NCBI GenBank assembly: GCA_934408725.1
Contig: CAKRVB010000021.1
Coordinates: 1-49,042 of the forward strand
Source of the DNA: an uncultured Marvinbryantia sp.
GTDB lineage: Bacteria > Bacillota > Clostridia > Lachnospirales > Lachnospiraceae
Length of the DNA stretch: 49,042 nucleotides
Reading direction: 5' to 3'
Numbering within the stretch: the stretch's first letter is position 1; the number at the start of each line of letters is the position of its first letter. A program made the position numbers and the translations under genes. Below are positions 41,778 to 49,042 of this stretch, one piece after another. Below the pieces are notes generated by a model that saw only the letters and a program-made list of their open reading frames with translations, made no database searches and was not told where the DNA came from.

Positions 41778-42188
41778 TTAAGTCCAATTGCTTTCGGTTT
41801 CCTCCAGTTTCTTTATCAAAGTCCCGTTAAGAACCTTAAATGCAGGAATAAAACTGTCACGTATCAGTATGATCATTTCATCAATCTCATCTTCATTGTA
41901 AATATGAACAGAGGTATTACGCTTTTTTAGCATGAGCAGCCATATTTCCGGATCATTTACAAATCCGATTTTATAGCCAAGCTGAAGTATTTCGCGTGGA
42001 GATCCGGTAGAAGCTTCCTCTACACCGTGCATTTTCATAATCTCCTGCAAGGCCTTCCAGGCAAGCTCAAAAGTAAGATTAAACTGACCAATAATTCCAG
42101 TTCTATAGATATCATTTGTTTCGGCAAGTTTAAAATCAGCATCTCCCAATATGGTCAGACAATTGGAAAAGTTATCAAGCTTTTTCAT
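41778..42188 (-). CDS. HEPN-domain (HI0074/HepT-like) putative toxin
   Basis: This 136-residue helical protein belongs to the HI0074/nucleotidyltransferase-substrate-binding group of the HEPN superfamily. From ATG 42188 the motif RNTSVHIY (Arg90, His95, Tyr97) is exactly the Rx4HxY motif of HepT toxins, whose Tyr is AMPylated by the MNT antitoxin. Other family landmarks are FNLTFELAWKALQEIM and REILQLGYKIGFV. Upstream in-frame starts ATG 42203 and TTG 42212 are possible. It overlaps the MNT gene by ~14 bp and is translated after it, the usual order for these pairs. Confidence 0.85.
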   Translation of the reverse strand: MKKLDNFSNCLTILGDADFKLAETNDIYRTGIIGQFNLTFELAWKALQEIMKMHGVEEASTGSPREILQLGYKIGFVNDPEIWLLMLKKRNTSVHIYNEDEIDEMIILIRDSFIPAFKVLNGTLIKKLEETESNWT

Positions 42189-42465
42189 AAATGATGACAC
42201 CATCCCTTTCAATTTCCTGTTTCAATTCATCTGAAATTGGTACATCTGCCTGTACAATATCGAACATTAAAAGAGAATGTGTTTTTTCATTGACATCCCA
42301 ATAAAAGTGGTCGAAATCGCCTCCGTATACAGCAATGTCGATATCGCTTGTCTCTGCATTCGTGCCGCGTGCACGGGAGCCGAATAGCACGATTTTTGTA
42401 ACAGAATGCTTTCTGGCAAAGGAGGAAAGTTCCCTTAAGATTCGATCTGGCAGATTATATTTCAT
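42175..42465 (-). CDS. MNT-domain nucleotidyltransferase (MntA-like putative antitoxin)
   Basis: The 96-residue protein is a minimal nucleotidyltransferase. The core motif GSRARGTNAETSDID (residues 29-43) is the exact GSx10DxD signature, and a third acidic residue lies in FDIVQAD. MntA-type antitoxins transfer AMP to HepT. RBS AAAGGTATGAG before the ATG. It is first in a two-gene unit with the HEPN gene. Confidence 0.88.
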   Translation of the reverse strand: MKYNLPDRILRELSSFARKHSVTKIVLFGSRARGTNAETSDIDIAVYGGDFDHFYWDVNEKTHSLLMFDIVQADVPISDELKQEIERDGVIIYEKA

Positions 42466-42633
42466 ATCTCATACCTTTCATTAAAAAATGTAAAACGTCT
42501 GTGCCGGTGTTAGATGGAGGATTATGGTTAGTATAACACGGAAATTAAATTTCGAATACAAAAAACAGTAAAACTGGCTCATATTGTTTTGCGTTAAAAA
42601 AATTGTTTGGAAAAATTTTGGGTAAAAACTTCT

Positions 42634-42662
42634 TTGAAATAGGTACAAAATAGTTTTATAAT
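42634..42662 (+). promoter_or_regulatory. consensus-like promoter
   Basis: TTGAAA at 42634-42639, 17-bp spacer and TATAAT at 42657-42662, reading to the 182-aa gene at 42716. Confidence 0.7.
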
Positions 42663-42715
42663 AAAAGTAGCGGTGAGTAGCGTAGTGATGCAGAAAAGCA
42701 ACGGAGGAAAAGAAC

Positions 42716-43264
42716 ATGACGAAACTTGAAAATTTTGTAGGAATGATGACAGGACATTTTGATAATAAGGATCAATTTGATAAGATGCAGGAAGAAAGAA
42801 AAACATATCCATATGCTGAACATGTAAATACAATCTGTAATGACAAAATAAATAATCTTCCTGAAGATTTCAAAGGCATATTTGTTGTTGAAGAGAGTTA
42901 CTATGAAATGAATGGGAAACGTCATGCATCCCCACATCTTTTCCTTATCACAGAAATAGAACAGGGAATTTTACTTTCTTCTTATGAAATTCCAAAAGAA
43001 GAAGATAAAAATACATTTTCATATGATTCTATGAAGAATGTTGATTACGCTAAACTGAAAAAATCTGAAAAATTTACTCCGGCACTTTATCATGAAAAGG
43101 ACGGAATCTGGGAGGGTGGCAGCACAAGCCAGTTTTCTCCGGTAATGACATTTAAACTTTGGGAAAAGTTTTCCAATAATTTTCTGGAAGTATCTGAAAG
43201 TATGGAAGTTAATGGGAAGAGAACTTTTGGATATGATGAACCAATAATTTATAAGCGAGTATAA
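42716..43264 (+). CDS. uncharacterised 182-aa protein
   Basis: I do not recognise this protein with confidence. It is soluble and charged, starting MTKLENFVGMMTGHFDNKDQ, with central VVEESYYEMNGKRHASPHLFLI and GGSTSQFSPVMTFKLWEKF, ending NGKRTFGYDEPIIYKRV. The alternating pattern and repeated NGKR look beta-rich, like a lipocalin-type barrel; a distant CpeT-like family is a weak possibility. RBS GGAGGAAAAG before the ATG and a strong promoter upstream. AT-rich codon use suggests it may be acquired. Confidence 0.6.
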   Translation: MTKLENFVGMMTGHFDNKDQFDKMQEERKTYPYAEHVNTICNDKINNLPEDFKGIFVVEESYYEMNGKRHASPHLFLITEIEQGILLSSYEIPKEEDKNTFSYDSMKNVDYAKLKKSEKFTPALYHEKDGIWEGGSTSQFSPVMTFKLWEKFSNNFLEVSESMEVNGKRTFGYDEPIIYKRV

Positions 43265-43286
43265 TCAAATTTTGTCTTGAAAATCA

Positions 43287-43361
43287 GCGAATGCAGTCAG
43301 TGAAGAAGATATTCATGCAAAATATGAAGACGGTATTCTGAAAAAGGGGCTGTCGCACTAA
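43287..43361 (+). pseudogene. remnant of an Hsp20 small heat-shock protein
   Basis: The frame reads SANAVSEEDIHAKYEDGILKK and then runs into the terminator stem and stops. VSEEDIHAKYEDGILK matches the end of the alpha-crystallin domain of Hsp20 proteins (typical form EEDIKAKYEDGVLKL). A stop codon lies just before it, and the N-terminal ~100 residues are missing, so only a fragment remains. Confidence 0.5.
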
Positions 43362-43386
43362 GTAATTAGTGCAACAGCCTTTTTGC
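43347..43386 (+). terminator. intrinsic terminator
   Basis: GGCTGTCGCACTAA (43348-43361) pairs with TTAGTGCAACAGCC (43366-43379) with one mismatch, then six Ts. Confidence 0.85.
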
Positions 43387-43622
43387 ATGAAGAATTAAGT
43401 TTAAGACTGAGCCAGCTCTCTGTCTTTGCTTCAAAATTTTATGTGACAAACGTAATAACCTATGATATTATAAAAATAATATATGCGAAAATGGCTTTTG
43501 CGGAAACGAAAGTATCTTTATATTTATCCATATACTTCCTATAATGGAAATGAATACTTGCAAAGTTGATAACTAATATTTTTTCATTATTACAGGTACA
43601 ATAAGAACATGTAATAGCGGAA

Positions 43623-43955
43623 ATGAGGTATAGTTACTTGCAGATAGAGAAGTATATTGCGGATAAAATAATATCTTTATGTGAGAAGCGTGATATCAGT
43701 AAATACAGATTATCGCAGCTGTCGGGAATTTCCCAGTCATCACTGGGGAGAATCATGGCGCAGGAAAACCTGCCGTCGCTGATCACACTTGAAAAAATAT
43801 GTACAGCATTGGGCATGACATTATCGCAGTTTTTTCAGGAAGGTAATTCGGAGAATCTGACAGAAAAACAGAAAGAAGTTTTAAGGATATGGAACGATCT
43901 GAGTGCAAATGAGCAGGAAACAGTAATGTCAATGCTGCGTGGACTTCGGAAGTAG
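43623..43955 (+). CDS. XRE-family regulator
   Basis: This 110-residue protein has a helix-turn-helix (CEKRDISKYRLSQLSGISQSSLGRIMAQENLP: landmarks ISKYRLSQ, GISQSSLGRIM) and a C-terminal helical extension (VLRIWNDLSANEQETVMSMLRGLRK) found in small XRE regulators. The ATG at 43623 has a weak RBS (AGCGGAAATG). A terminator follows. It lies just upstream of the riboswitch unit, but separation by the terminator argues against co-transcription. Confidence 0.82.
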   Translation: MRYSYLQIEKYIADKIISLCEKRDISKYRLSQLSGISQSSLGRIMAQENLPSLITLEKICTALGMTLSQFFQEGNSENLTEKQKEVLRIWNDLSANEQETVMSMLRGLRK

Positions 43956-43956
43956 G

Positions 43957-43992
43957 AGAACAGTTCGAGTATATGTATCGACTGTTCTTTTT
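43957..43992 (+). terminator. intrinsic terminator after the XRE gene
   Basis: GAACAGT(T)CGA (43958-43968) pairs with TCGACTGTTC (43978-43987) with one bulge, followed by seven Ts. Confidence 0.85.
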
Positions 43993-44025
43993 TTATTTTT
44001 AAGCGTTAAAGCGGTGGGGTTTTTC

Positions 44026-44054
44026 TTGTGTACAGTAGAGCGCTATAGTATAAT
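44026..44054 (+). promoter_or_regulatory. promoter of the c-di-GMP riboswitch unit
   Basis: TTGTGT (44026-44031), 17-bp spacer and TATAAT (44049-44054), so the transcript starts near 44061, ~30 nt before the aptamer. Confidence 0.65.
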
Positions 44055-44091
44055 AAAACCAGTTTTTTTGCATAAGTTTAAAAGCTATAAT

Positions 44092-44201
44092 AGGATAATC
44101 GGCAAACCAGATGAAAGTCTGGGACGCAAAGCTACAGGGCCTGTAAAATGGCAGCCAGTTGCATGAAATGATGTGCACTGTCTGTAGGACAGTGTTTTTT
44201 T
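44092..44201 (+). promoter_or_regulatory. cyclic-di-GMP-I (GEMM-I) riboswitch with terminator platform
   Basis: The aptamer contains GGCAAACC, a CCAGAT-GAAA-GTCTGG hairpin with a GNRA loop, GGGACGCAAAGC, a second hairpin ACAGG/CCTGT, ATGGCAGCC and the closing GTTGC, the invariant order of GEMM-I. The expression platform is a terminator: CACTGTC (44176-44182) with GACAGTG (44188-44194) and seven Ts. It should sense cyclic-di-GMP and control read-through into the solute-binding/5'-nucleotidase gene. Whether the ligand switches expression on or off is not decided by reading alone. Confidence 0.93.
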
Positions 44202-44257
44202 ATGATGTTATTTCATAGATGTAATGATGATGATTTTATCAGGGGAGAGAGAAAAAT

Positions 44258-46030
44258 ATGAAAATTAAAAAAATACAAAGTGTATGTCTTATTCTGGCAT
44301 GTGTGGCAGCAACAGGACTTATGGGGTGTGGGAAAACAGATGAAGCATCAAAGAAACACGAAGCAATTACCTTTATGGCTCCATATCTGAATGTGGACAG
44401 CTTTATAGAAGAAGTGCATAAAACCTATCCGGAGGTTGAGCTTGAAGTAGTCCCGTACAGCGGAGCAAATACAACGGTGTATCTGAATACGATACTGGAG
44501 GAAAATGATCTGCCGGATATCTGCACACTTACCCTTTATGATCCGGAACTGCAGGATCTCAGTGACAGGATGCTTGATCTTTCAGGCTATGCATTTACAG
44601 ATAATTATGTAGAATCACGTCTGAAAGAGGTATCAGATAATGGGGCAATCTATATGCTTCCGTCTGCGTATAACTGTTTTGGCATTACCTATAATAAGAC
44701 ATTATTAGAAAAACATGGCTGGACACTTCCACAGTCTTTCCGGGAACTTGAGCAGCTTGCGAAAGAAGTTGAGAAAGCTGGAGTTCAGTTATGTATGGCC
44801 CAGATCCAGTATCCGGGATATGGTTTCCAGTATTTATGTAATATTGCAGATACCGGATTTTTGAGCTCTCTGGATGGAAGACAGTGGCGGAAGGATTATC
44901 TGTCAGGGAAAGCAAATGTCAGTGATACGGAAGGCATGATGGACAGCATGGAATATATCCAGAAATGGAAAGACCTCGGTATGCTTGACGGCAGCAACAG
45001 CGATCCGATCGATGATGCAGTAACAAGAGAGGATTTTATGAAAGGGAATACGTTGTTCATGCTTGGAACACAGAATGGCATCACAGATTCAGATGCTACA
45101 ACAGATGAATTTGGACTGATGCCGTATCTGTCAGAAGATGGGAGTAAGAATGTATACATATTGTCAGTGGGACGCTATTATGGGCTGAATAAAAAGTTAG
45201 AAGATGATTCGCAGAAACTGGAAGATGCGTTGAAGGTAATGGAAGTGCTGTCTACGGTAGAAGGAACCTCTTCCCTTTATCCGGAGACATCATTAAAGGC
45301 AAGTCTTCTGCCGTTTAAGGATGCAAAGGCAGATGATACCTATTATGGTGATATCGCAGATGCGATCAATGCAGGAAATACTGCACCGTTTATTTATTCT
45401 GGCTGGGAAAATACACTTGTCACTACAGGAACAAAAATGCTGGAGTATATGCAGGATAAAGCAACGATAGAAGATGTAGTAAAACAGCTTGAGGATGATC
45501 AGGAAAGTGTGGTAAATAATAAGCCGGAAGTCATTACCACAACAACAGAAGTTATTTCGCAGGAAAATTGTGCAAAGCTGGTAGGCAGATGTTTTGCAGA
45601 GGCAACTGACAGTGATCTGGCACTTGTTTCCCTGGGAACATGGATCAGTGGCAATGGGCTGAATCAGAACAATGACTGCGTAAGTTCAAAGATGTATGCA
45701 AAAGATATTACAGTGGATGATCTCAGTGTGATCATTCCCACAGGCTGGACGAGGACAATTCAGACGGTTAGTTTAACAGGAAAACAGATAAGAGACCTGT
45801 ATAAAGAAGGATATGATGCAGTCGGTACAGGAAACAATTATCCTTATGTGCTGGTAAGTCCGGTGGAACTGGAAGATGATAAGACTTATCAGGTGGCAAT
45901 TTCCGGAATTAGTGAAAAACTGGAATTAGAAACAGAAGTGACAGACAGTGGGATTGTAGGCCTGGATGCTGCAAAAGAGTTTTTCGGGCAATTTAAGACT
46001 TTAAGTGAAGCAGACGCTGAATGGAAATAA
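44258..46030 (+). CDS. lipoprotein: solute-binding domain fused to 5'-nucleotidase C-terminal domain
   Basis: This 590-residue lipoprotein (lipobox LMGC, Cys24) has a family 1 solute-binding domain to about residue 425 (FMAPYLNVDSFIEEV, LPDICTLTLYDPEL, YMLPSAYNCFGITYNKTLL, GNTLFMLGTQNG). Residues ~430-590 resemble the C-terminal substrate-binding domain of 5'-nucleotidases (ENCAKLVGRCFAEATDSDLALVSLGTWISG, DLSVIIPTGWTRTIQTVSLTGKQIRDLY), but the metallophosphatase domain is missing, so it is a binding module, not an enzyme. It is the first gene after the c-di-GMP riboswitch. RBS AGGGGAGAG. The kinase gene follows after 13 bp, so it probably presents a ligand to that kinase. Confidence 0.85.
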   Translation: MKIKKIQSVCLILACVAATGLMGCGKTDEASKKHEAITFMAPYLNVDSFIEEVHKTYPEVELEVVPYSGANTTVYLNTILEENDLPDICTLTLYDPELQDLSDRMLDLSGYAFTDNYVESRLKEVSDNGAIYMLPSAYNCFGITYNKTLLEKHGWTLPQSFRELEQLAKEVEKAGVQLCMAQIQYPGYGFQYLCNIADTGFLSSLDGRQWRKDYLSGKANVSDTEGMMDSMEYIQKWKDLGMLDGSNSDPIDDAVTREDFMKGNTLFMLGTQNGITDSDATTDEFGLMPYLSEDGSKNVYILSVGRYYGLNKKLEDDSQKLEDALKVMEVLSTVEGTSSLYPETSLKASLLPFKDAKADDTYYGDIADAINAGNTAPFIYSGWENTLVTTGTKMLEYMQDKATIEDVVKQLEDDQESVVNNKPEVITTTTEVISQENCAKLVGRCFAEATDSDLALVSLGTWISGNGLNQNNDCVSSKMYAKDITVDDLSVIIPTGWTRTIQTVSLTGKQIRDLYKEGYDAVGTGNNYPYVLVSPVELEDDKTYQVAISGISEKLELETEVTDSGIVGLDAAKEFFGQFKTLSEADAEWK

Positions 46031-46043
46031 GCGGAGGGGAAGG

Positions 46044-48305
46044 ATGCAGAAGGCAAAAAGTTACCGGAACTTAATATTGTGTTGCTGTATGGCTGGTATA
46101 GCGATGCTTTTTGCATTCTTTTTTCTGTATCGGACTTATATACAGGATATCATCTATAAGGAACGGTTAAACCAGATGGAAGAGGTTACCCATCAGATGT
46201 TTCAGAATCTGGAGGAGGTGATCGATTCCCACTGGGATCGGGTAACGGAAGAATGTAATTATCTGAAAGATGCAAATATACAGACTACAGAGGAACTCTG
46301 TAAACATATGAAAAAGAAGTATGACTTATCAACATACGCAGAGCAGAAGATCACGTTGATGGTAGTGGATTCACAGGGCAGATATTATACAGAAGACGGA
46401 TACATAGGGCTTTTCCGTGATCTGGATTATTTTGAAGACAATCCCGAACAGATCTGTTTTGTTTTTGATTCTCTGACAAATAACCAGTCTGAGATGGTGT
46501 TTTTGAAACGTCTGCCAGAACCAATAGAACTTCAAAATGGAGAAGAGAAAACTACAATCTCTTATTTGGGAATTTCCCAGGATATGGAACAGCTGAATCC
46601 TTATTTTAGCTGTGATGCATATAACGGAAACAACAGTGTGTATGTACTGGACGATAATGGCTTTAAACTGTTCAACAGTAATCAGGTGGAATTGATTAAA
46701 GGGCATAATGTATTTTCAGTTTTACAGAATATGAAATACCTCCACAATTCTTCTTTTGATAAAACAAAAGCGGAACTGGAAGAAAAAGGCTGTAGTTATT
46801 CTAATGCAGTTCTGGATGGAACGGAATATTTTTATGCATTAAAAAGACTGGAAAATGCCCAATGGACACTGATCTTTCTGGTTCCGGCAGAGTATGTTGC
46901 TACGAATACCTTAAAACTTGTGAATTTTGTCATGGTATTTATCGTTATTTTTACGGTTATCGCAGCTGTCTGCGTTATGTTGGGAATTTCTTTTGTTATG
47001 CACAGAAACCAGCAGGAAGCGATCCGTGTGGAGCGGGAAAATAATGCGAGGCTGGAAACAGTGAATACAGAACTGCGGCAGGCAAAACGGGCGGCAGAGG
47101 AAGCTTTTCAGGTGGCACAGGAAGCGAACAGATCCAAGAGCAGTTTTCTTGCCAATATGTCTCACGATATACGTACTCCTATGAATGCGATCATTGGTAT
47201 TACGTCATTGATCAGATATGATGCCGGTGATAAAAGCAAGGTAATAGAGTATGTGGATAAAATTGACACTTCCGCACAGCATCTGTTAGGGATTATTAAT
47301 GATGTTCTGGACATGAGCAAGATTGAAGCAGGGAAAACTGTTTTCAAATATTCTGACTTTTCTATCGTGGAGTTTATACAGGAACTCGACACGATATTTC
47401 ATTCTCAAATATTTGAAAAGAAGCAGACTTTTACCATTTCAAAAGAAAATATCCAGCATGAGTGGGTGAATGGGGATCGCGTCCATTTGATGCAGATTTT
47501 CAGTAACCTGCTGTCTAATGCAATAAAATATACACAGGAAGGTGGAGAAATTCAGCTTCTTGCAGAAGAATGTGAATCAAATTCATCTGTTTATGCAAAG
47601 TATCGCTTTTTAGTCAGCGATAATGGTATGGGAATGTCAGCAGATTTCCAAAATACAATTTTTGATGCGTTTACCCGTGCAGAAAATTCCGTGACGAATA
47701 AAATACAGGGAACCGGTCTTGGAATGGCAATCACCAAAAATCTGGTTGACTCGATGGGTGGAACGATTGATGTAGACAGTGAACCTGGACAGGGCAGCTG
47801 TTTTGAGATTTTTATGGACCTGAAAATTGCAGAAGAAAGATCTGTTTCTTCGGTGTCACAGGCAGAAACAGATGAGCAGGATGGTAATATCTTGCAGGGA
47901 ATGAGATTCCTGTGTGCAGAGGATAATGAGATAAATGCAGAAATTCTGACGGAACTGTTAAAGATTGAGGGTGCGGAGTGCACCATCTGTGAAAATGGTG
48001 AAGAGCTTTTGAAGGTATTTGAACAGTCTGCACCAGGGGATTATGACATGATCCTGATGGATGTGCAGATGCCTGTTATGAATGGCTATGAGGCAACGAA
48101 GGCAATCCGCAGAAGTTCCCATGAACTGGCAAAGAAGATTCCGATCATTGCCATGACAGCCAATGCATTCTCAGAGGATATTCAGCATTCTCTGGCAGCC
48201 GGTATGAATGCCCATGTTTCAAAACCGGTTGAGATGAAAGTACTGGAAAAGACAATCAGAAGCATAAAATCCGGCGGGGGGGGGTATCGAAACGCAGGTC
48301 ATTGA
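46044..48305 (+). CDS. hybrid histidine kinase with extracellular sensor domain
   Basis: This 753-residue membrane protein has one helix at ~8-28, a ~250-residue extracytoplasmic Cache-like sensor, a second helix near 293-315 (VNFVMVFIVIFTVIAAVCVML), a coiled-coil linker, then HisKA with His374 in LANMSHDIRTPMNAIIGIT, HATPase_c (NLLSNAIKYT, DNGMGMS, GTGLGMAITKNLV) and a C-terminal receiver with Asp673 in DMILMDVQMPVMNGYEATKAIRR. No output domain is attached, so phosphate must pass to a separate protein. The start is ATG 46044 with GCGGAGGGGA before it; a longer frame overlaps the preceding gene. A G9 tract lies 17 bp before the stop. It is co-transcribed with the lipoprotein upstream. Confidence 0.9.
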   Translation: MQKAKSYRNLILCCCMAGIAMLFAFFFLYRTYIQDIIYKERLNQMEEVTHQMFQNLEEVIDSHWDRVTEECNYLKDANIQTTEELCKHMKKKYDLSTYAEQKITLMVVDSQGRYYTEDGYIGLFRDLDYFEDNPEQICFVFDSLTNNQSEMVFLKRLPEPIELQNGEEKTTISYLGISQDMEQLNPYFSCDAYNGNNSVYVLDDNGFKLFNSNQVELIKGHNVFSVLQNMKYLHNSSFDKTKAELEEKGCSYSNAVLDGTEYFYALKRLENAQWTLIFLVPAEYVATNTLKLVNFVMVFIVIFTVIAAVCVMLGISFVMHRNQQEAIRVERENNARLETVNTELRQAKRAAEEAFQVAQEANRSKSSFLANMSHDIRTPMNAIIGITSLIRYDAGDKSKVIEYVDKIDTSAQHLLGIINDVLDMSKIEAGKTVFKYSDFSIVEFIQELDTIFHSQIFEKKQTFTISKENIQHEWVNGDRVHLMQIFSNLLSNAIKYTQEGGEIQLLAEECESNSSVYAKYRFLVSDNGMGMSADFQNTIFDAFTRAENSVTNKIQGTGLGMAITKNLVDSMGGTIDVDSEPGQGSCFEIFMDLKIAEERSVSSVSQAETDEQDGNILQGMRFLCAEDNEINAEILTELLKIEGAECTICENGEELLKVFEQSAPGDYDMILMDVQMPVMNGYEATKAIRRSSHELAKKIPIIAMTANAFSEDIQHSLAAGMNAHVSKPVEMKVLEKTIRSIKSGGGGYRNAGH

Positions 48306-48371
48306 ATAGTAATAAATGGCAGCGAATCTGATATGAAAAAATCGAAAAGGATAATTAGGAATAAAAGGAAA

Positions 48372-49042
48372 ATGAAAGAAAAAAGAGTGATTGCAGGCAT
48401 TCTGCTTGCGGGAATTTTAACAGTCACCCTGACAGGGTGTAAAAACACAGACAGCGGTAAAAAAGAAACAGAAAAGCCTGTTATTACCCTCGGCAGTGAC
48501 AACTATCCACCATACAATTATCTGAATGAAGATGGAATCCCGACAGGAATCGATGTAGAACTGGCTACGGAAGCATTCAAAAGAATGGGATATCAGGTGG
48601 AGGTTGTCCAGATCAACTGGGAGAAGAAACAAGAACTGATAGAGAGTGGAGAGATTGACTGTATTATGGGCTGCTTTTCCATGGAAGGACGTCTTGACGA
48701 TTACCGGTGGGCAGGGCCGTACATAGCAAGCCGTCAGGTGGTCGCTGTAAATGAGAACAGTGAGATATATAAACTGAGTGACCTGGAGGGAAAGAACCTG
48801 GCTGTCCAGTCCACAACCAAACCGGAAGGCATCTTTCTGGACCGGACAGATGAAAGAATCCCAAAACTGGGCAATCTGATCAGTCTTGGACACAGAGAGC
48901 TGATCTATACGTTTCTGGGAAAAGGATATGTAGATGCAGCTGCCGCACATGAGGAATCGATTGTTCAGTATATGAAGGATGATGATGCAAGCTTCCGTAT
49001 CCTGGAAGAGCCTCTGATGATTACCGGAATAGGCGTTGCTTT
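48372..49042 (+). CDS. family 3 solute-binding lipoprotein (cut by window end)
   Basis: The first 223 codons are in the window. The signal peptide has lipobox LTGC (Cys23). The mature part is a family 3 (amino-acid/polar ligand type) binding domain: ITLGSDNYPPYNYLNEDGIPTGIDVELATEAFKRMGY, DCIMGCFSMEGRLDDYRWAGPY and LSDLEGKNLAVQSTTKPEG are landmarks. Such domains are often fused to kinases or GGDEF proteins, and the part beyond the window could reveal that. Start codon: ATG 48372 (AAAAGGAAA just before it) or in-frame ATG 48333. It follows the hybrid kinase by ~65 bp and may be the third gene of the riboswitch-controlled unit. Confidence 0.85.
   Translation, partial: MKEKRVIAGILLAGILTVTLTGCKNTDSGKKETEKPVITLGSDNYPPYNYLNEDGIPTGIDVELATEAFKRMGYQVEVVQINWEKKQELIESGEIDCIMGCFSMEGRLDDYRWAGPYIASRQVVAVNENSEIYKLSDLEGKNLAVQSTTKPEGIFLDRTDERIPKLGNLISLGHRELIYTFLGKGYVDAAAAHEESIVQYMKDDDASFRILEEPLMITGIGVA

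Larger units (their letters stand above)
43265..43622. other. gene-poor stretch with an Hsp20 remnant and terminator
   Basis: It holds the Hsp20-like remnant at 43287-43361, a terminator at 43348-43385, and then ~235 bp of AT-rich sequence up to the XRE gene. I see no further ORF with an RBS. Confidence 0.5.

Noticed and set aside
43340..43386. insertion-sequence end suggested by GGGGCTGTCGCACTAA
   Set aside because: It forms a perfect terminator stem with its neighbour, and no transposase or matching second end is present.

Overview
The window looks like chromosome of a low-to-moderate GC Gram-positive anaerobe of the class Clostridia, most likely a gut Lachnospiraceae (Blautia/Ruminococcus/Dorea-like). 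The signs are strong AGGAGG ribosome-binding sites, DUF951-rpsF-ssb-rpsR synteny, YesMN/CUT1 sugar ABC loci without a local ATPase, a class B sortase, a CBS-domain Mn pyrophosphatase, LytTR and VanRS-type two-component systems, and a cyclic-di-GMP-I riboswitch. There are no rRNA or tRNA genes and no intact insertion sequences. This assignment is inference from gene content, not from a database comparison.

Layout. 0-5 kb: asnS, a VanR/VanS-like two-component pair, a class B sortase and a SIR2 deacylase, all on +. 5-7 kb (-): a LacI-type sugar-sensor domain fused to a diguanylate cyclase. 7.1-8.7 kb (+): housekeeping DUF951-rpsF-ssb-rpsR. 8.7-9.5 kb: a gene-free stretch with two sequences resembling type V-A (Cas12a) CRISPR repeats exactly 384 bp apart, a ~62-bp tandem hairpin array between them, and a consensus promoter with a long leader for an Rpn/PD-(D/E)XK nuclease gene. 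10.4-14.9 kb (+): a micro-ORF coupled to a MYG1-family protein with an extra C-terminal domain, then an AraC-type regulator with a degenerate receiver, a YeiH-type exporter and a small membrane protein.

15-27.9 kb is a carbohydrate locus. A YesN/YesM pair on - diverges from a + cluster: solute-binding protein, attenuating hairpin, two permeases, GH2 beta-mannosidase-like enzyme, zinc sugar/polyol dehydrogenase, IlvD/Edd-type sugar-acid dehydratase and HpcH/HpaI-type aldolase. Together these could import a mannoside-like sugar, hydrolyse it, oxidise it, dehydrate it to a 2-keto-3-deoxy acid and cleave it to pyruvate plus an aldehyde, without sugar phosphates.

27.9-38.7 kb mixes housekeeping and accessory genes: a small Cys-tailed protein, an AlkD-like repair protein, an operon of a YihS-like aldose-ketose isomerase with two uncharacterised proteins, a DUF362 protein, two XRE regulators, the CBS pyrophosphatase, a lone LytTR regulator, MetY, a promoter-to-terminator unit with no substantial ORF (candidate small RNA) and an HD phosphohydrolase. 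38.8-41.7 kb carries an ECF S component and a three-gene redox module (exported TlpA-like thioredoxin, 49-aa CXXC membrane peptide, NapH-like Fe-S membrane protein).

41.8-49 kb is accessory: a HEPN/MNT toxin-antitoxin pair, an unrecognised 182-aa protein, an Hsp20 remnant, an XRE regulator, and then a c-di-GMP-I riboswitch with its own promoter and terminator. It precedes a solute-binding/5'-nucleotidase fusion lipoprotein, a hybrid histidine kinase, and a family 3 solute-binding lipoprotein cut by the window end. The riboswitch unit and the diguanylate cyclase at 5-7 kb suggest that c-di-GMP controls an extracellular ligand-sensing cassette.
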